This document shows positions 61,571 to 64,000 of a stretch of 64,000 bases of DNA, piece after piece. The notes beneath the pieces are model-generated. The model ran no database searches, was not told where the DNA came from, and was given only the letters and a program-made list of their open reading frames with translations. This DNA comes from CANDOC01 sp965261725 (GTDB lineage Bacteria > Pseudomonadota > Gammaproteobacteria > Pseudomonadales > Endozoicomonadaceae): NCBI GenBank assembly GCA_965261725.1, contig CBDHDU010000045.1, forward strand, positions 7,296 to 71,295, written 5' to 3'. The translations under genes and the position numbers were made by a program. The first letter of the stretch is position 1, and every line of letters starts with the position of its first letter.

Positions 61571-63574
61571 TTATTCCTCGGTACTACGAACCATTTCGAT
61601 TTTAAATCGAACAGTCTCAGCAGAGTGCTGTAAGATTGATGACAGAGACCCCAGTGTTAAAGTTGTTTTATTCTCTCTCACCTTGTTTTTGCTGGGTGTA
61701 ACTTTCACAAGCTCACTCCATGAGCAAACAGCGGTGTCACAGCACTTCCAGTAGGACACATTAAAATATTCATACCATGGAGGTATATCATCGATATATA
61801 GTTTTAATTTACCAGACTCATTAGCCTGCAAAGTAAACTTCATTTCCCCCCCTTCTACCGCATGACAGACCGGATCAATCATCTTTGTTTTATTCTGAGG
61901 CCAACTCAGGTCAAAGCGCCCTATTTCCAACTCCACGCTAACATCATCTGCTGTGACTAATGCACTCTGAAACGGTTGTTTGCCAGCTTCTGGCTGAGCA
62001 GACACTTTCACTACAGGGTGATGCACAGCTCTAATGATAAACTCATCATGATTCATTATTGAGTTCAGAGCAGTAGCTGGGAATATAGCGCTCTTCAAAA
62101 TATAATTTCCGGGAACCGTTGTGTCTTCTGGCAGGAACGGCACAAAGCATGGCGGCGCTACTTTGGCTTCCGGTCCCAGTAATACTGGGTGATGAGCCAC
62201 CACGAAACCTTTCAGTCCCTCCCAGCCTCGCTCCTTTGTTGTCTCGGGTTCGCCACTTTCCTGTGTGTGAGGCCGGATTGAAATAACAGTATGATCAGCA
62301 GAGGTTTCATCACCTTCAGGGTGAATCGACATTTCATAGTGTTTGTCATGGAAATCAAAGGCAGCGGAACGAACTACAGGTTTTTCAGTAGCCGGAACAG
62401 TAGTTTCTGTGGTGTCCGAACCTTCTGCAGCTGCCTCTTTTGCTTTCGGATTGAAATGCATCAGACAGGCATACAGCAGGTCATCGCCCTCCGGTAAAAC
62501 AGACAGAGTCGGTTCTGTAATTGAAGAAGGCTGCGTAAAGCAGCATTTATTTTCTACAGGGATCCTCGGCTCTTCTGCAACCGCATTAGTCTTGTGAAAT
62601 TTCAATATCAGCTTCGTATTGAGACCTTCGGGCCTCCCTGCCAGTACCGCGGTATAGTCCATTCCGGAGCTGACGGTTCTGGCGACAAACGCTGAGCGAA
62701 TTTGCTTCCAAGGGAGGACGTCGGGAGTTGTCTCCACTCCTTGCTTATTCATACAAGCCAGTTCCCATCCATTATACGGGTATGTGCTCTCTTCTGCCTG
62801 GTGCTTCATGAAAAGAGACAGTTTATGCTTGTCTCGGGAGCGTGTGCTGTTATTGGCCGTTAGCTCCAGAGAAGGTCCATGGGATACTTTGAGGCTATCG
62901 AGACTTGTTTTTGACCAGCTGACCAGTGCCAGACAGGAGTGCATGACTGACCACGTATAATGAACCTTATTAATTGCTTTTTTTGCTGTTGTATCTTCTT
63001 CCGTTGTGCTGGCTTTGGCTGTATTTCCTGTGCTTATTTTTTCTTCAGTCATATCTCCTGTAGGCAGCATCCATAAGGTCAGAGATAACTCATTGATATC
63101 ATCCTTTTGACATAATGCATCTGTTGGTAAGATCTTGATCCAGCTTGCCAGCCTGCCATTATCTTTCCTTTTATATGCATCTGGCTTGTAGTAACACACT
63201 GAGACTTTATTACCTGGGGCAGGTATATAATCCCCCTGAATCAAAACCATGCCACCGATACCCAAGCTAGAGGGATTCTCGCATTCTTTGATTATAAAGT
63301 TGACGCCAACGGACATGGGATTTTCCGTAGTACCTCCAAGATAAACCTCTAAATCAGCGGTCTTCCCCAAATAGTTAAATGAAAGCTTCTCGCATCGCCC
63401 TGCTCGGAATGTTTCTCCAGAATCATATTTTACTCTTATATGAATCGCCGCCGTTGTATTTTTAGCAACGGTTGCTGTCAAACTGGCTGCGCTAACGTGA
63501 AAAACAGTGAGCAGAAATAATGCCGGGAAGAGAAAAACATACCTGAACAAATTGATTCCCAAGGAAGCAGACAT
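61571..63574 (-). CDS. Large secreted protein of unknown function (667 aa)
   Basis: Sec signal peptide at the N-terminus (NLFRYVFLFPALFLLTVFHVSAA, about 8-30). The mature part is beta-rich, with about 15 cysteines that include adjacent pairs in ENKCCFTQ and YWKCCDTAVCSW. It also has a Thr/Glu-rich linker near 195-215 and another near 405-425 (TTETTVPATEKPV). The architecture suggests two or more extracellular domains joined by flexible linkers. Family not recognised. The gene begins 18 bases after a transposase fragment, so its promoter must be inside or beyond it. It may be a surface or host-directed factor; that is inference. Confidence 0.65.
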   Translation of the reverse strand: MSASLGINLFRYVFLFPALFLLTVFHVSAASLTATVAKNTTAAIHIRVKYDSGETFRAGRCEKLSFNYLGKTADLEVYLGGTTENPMSVGVNFIIKECENPSSLGIGGMVLIQGDYIPAPGNKVSVCYYKPDAYKRKDNGRLASWIKILPTDALCQKDDINELSLTLWMLPTGDMTEEKISTGNTAKASTTEEDTTAKKAINKVHYTWSVMHSCLALVSWSKTSLDSLKVSHGPSLELTANNSTRSRDKHKLSLFMKHQAEESTYPYNGWELACMNKQGVETTPDVLPWKQIRSAFVARTVSSGMDYTAVLAGRPEGLNTKLILKFHKTNAVAEEPRIPVENKCCFTQPSSITEPTLSVLPEGDDLLYACLMHFNPKAKEAAAEGSDTTETTVPATEKPVVRSAAFDFHDKHYEMSIHPEGDETSADHTVISIRPHTQESGEPETTKERGWEGLKGFVVAHHPVLLGPEAKVAPPCFVPFLPEDTTVPGNYILKSAIFPATALNSIMNHDEFIIRAVHHPVVKVSAQPEAGKQPFQSALVTADDVSVELEIGRFDLSWPQNKTKMIDPVCHAVEGGEMKFTLQANESGKLKLYIDDIPPWYEYFNVSYWKCCDTAVCSWSELVKVTPSKNKVRENKTTLTLGSLSSILQHSAETVRFKIEMVRSTEE

Positions 63575-63592
63575 AAAATACCTCGTAATTAC

Positions 63593-64000
63593 TCAAAAAC
63601 TGCTGCAAAGCCCGCAAAGCAAAGTACGTGCCGTTTTTTCAATCAAGCTTGCCAGCCCCGGAAACAACCCGCTGCCTGTTAATCTGTCTGTCAGATAATC
63701 CCAAAACGAGAGACCATACAGGCGACACGTTTTCTTCAGGCTGGCAAAGGTGTCGCGACATTGCCGCCCTGCATCGCTTCGCGTACCACCACTGATTTTT
63801 CGTCGCTTGGCGTATTCCCGTATCTGGCTTTCGCTCAGGTTGTTATGCAATGGCAAGTTCGGGTCTTTCAGTACAAGCAACAGCTCTTCTTTGATCAGTG
63901 CCAGACCTGACAGGGCTTCCTGCAGTGGTTCACAGCATGTTCGGGTCTGGACAAGCATATGAAAGCCCAACCATACCTTCAGTGCTTTCTCGGCATCGGG
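63593..64000 (-). pseudogene. IS66-type transposase C-terminal part, cut by window edge
   Basis: The frame is open to the right edge and ends in a stop at 63593. The conserved block LPLHNNLSESQIREYAKRRKISGGTRSD (N, E and R of the IS66-type catalytic end) is followed by GRQCRDTFASLKKTCRLYGL and FWDYLTDRL. This is a different subgroup from the IS66 copies at 55.7-61.4 kb. Whether the rest is intact cannot be seen. Confidence 0.75.

Overview
The window reads as a chromosomal segment of a marine gammaproteobacterium of the Oceanospirillales type. An Endozoicomonas-like, host-associated bacterium is my best inference. The housekeeping genes (pepQ, greB, cysB, thrH, pabB, xthA) are gammaproteobacterial in type. 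Between them lie eukaryote-like or secreted proteins (death-domain-like repeats with a C2H2-type finger, a cholera-toxin-type ADP-ribosyltransferase fold, exported WD40 and Nudix proteins) and many broken insertion sequences. No rRNA, tRNA or CRISPR array was seen.

Layout. 1-6.1 kb: pepQ (cut by the window edge), an ISAs1-type transposase, a proline-rich orphan protein, greB, and a frameshifted J-domain gene. 6.1-13 kb: a DAHP synthase with a one-base frameshift, tauE/cysB, a thioredoxin-fold protein, thrH, a 163-bp MITE, a tandem universal stress protein, a DUF2937 protein and a nucleotidyltransferase-like gene. 13-15.4 kb: ISAs1 remnant, a frameshifted DDE transposase and a degraded ORF. 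15.4-24.4 kb: pabB, a nitrate-responsive two-component pair (NarX/NarL type) and the divergent periplasmic nitrate reductase operon napFDABC plus a 42-residue membrane peptide, with a perfect NarL/NarP palindrome between them.

24.4-31.2 kb is a complete methylcitrate operon (GntR regulator, prpB, prpC, acnD, prpF). 31.3-32.1 kb encodes an exported Nudix-like protein. 32.3-41.3 kb is the leucine/isovalerate operon liuRABCDE ending in acetoacetyl-CoA synthetase, preceded by a MerR-type palindrome. 44.5-47.6 kb holds three valine-degradation genes, followed by a class III sirtuin. Together these loci would convert branched-chain amino acids to acetyl-CoA, acetoacetyl-CoA and 3-hydroxyisobutyrate, and propionyl-CoA to pyruvate and succinate. 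Tandem degenerate heptamer repeats sit in several of the intergenic gaps of the prp and liu/aacS operons.

41.4-44.4 kb carries an exported WD40-like protein, an exported repeat protein and a coiled-coil protein. 48.3-53.4 kb has a DTW protein, grxA with an OxyR-like site, phnW, a small secreted protein, xthA, a PPC-domain protein and a putative ADP-ribosyltransferase. 53.4-56 kb has a winged-helix protein and a KfrA-like coiled-coil regulator with palindromic DNA upstream. 55.7-61.4 kb is the most unusual part: two decayed IS66 copies flank an 834-residue protein with an N-terminal hydrophobic segment, a zinc finger and three death-domain-like repeats. Its ribosome-binding site matches the IS66 leader. 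The window ends with a large Cys-containing secreted protein and a partial IS66-type transposase.
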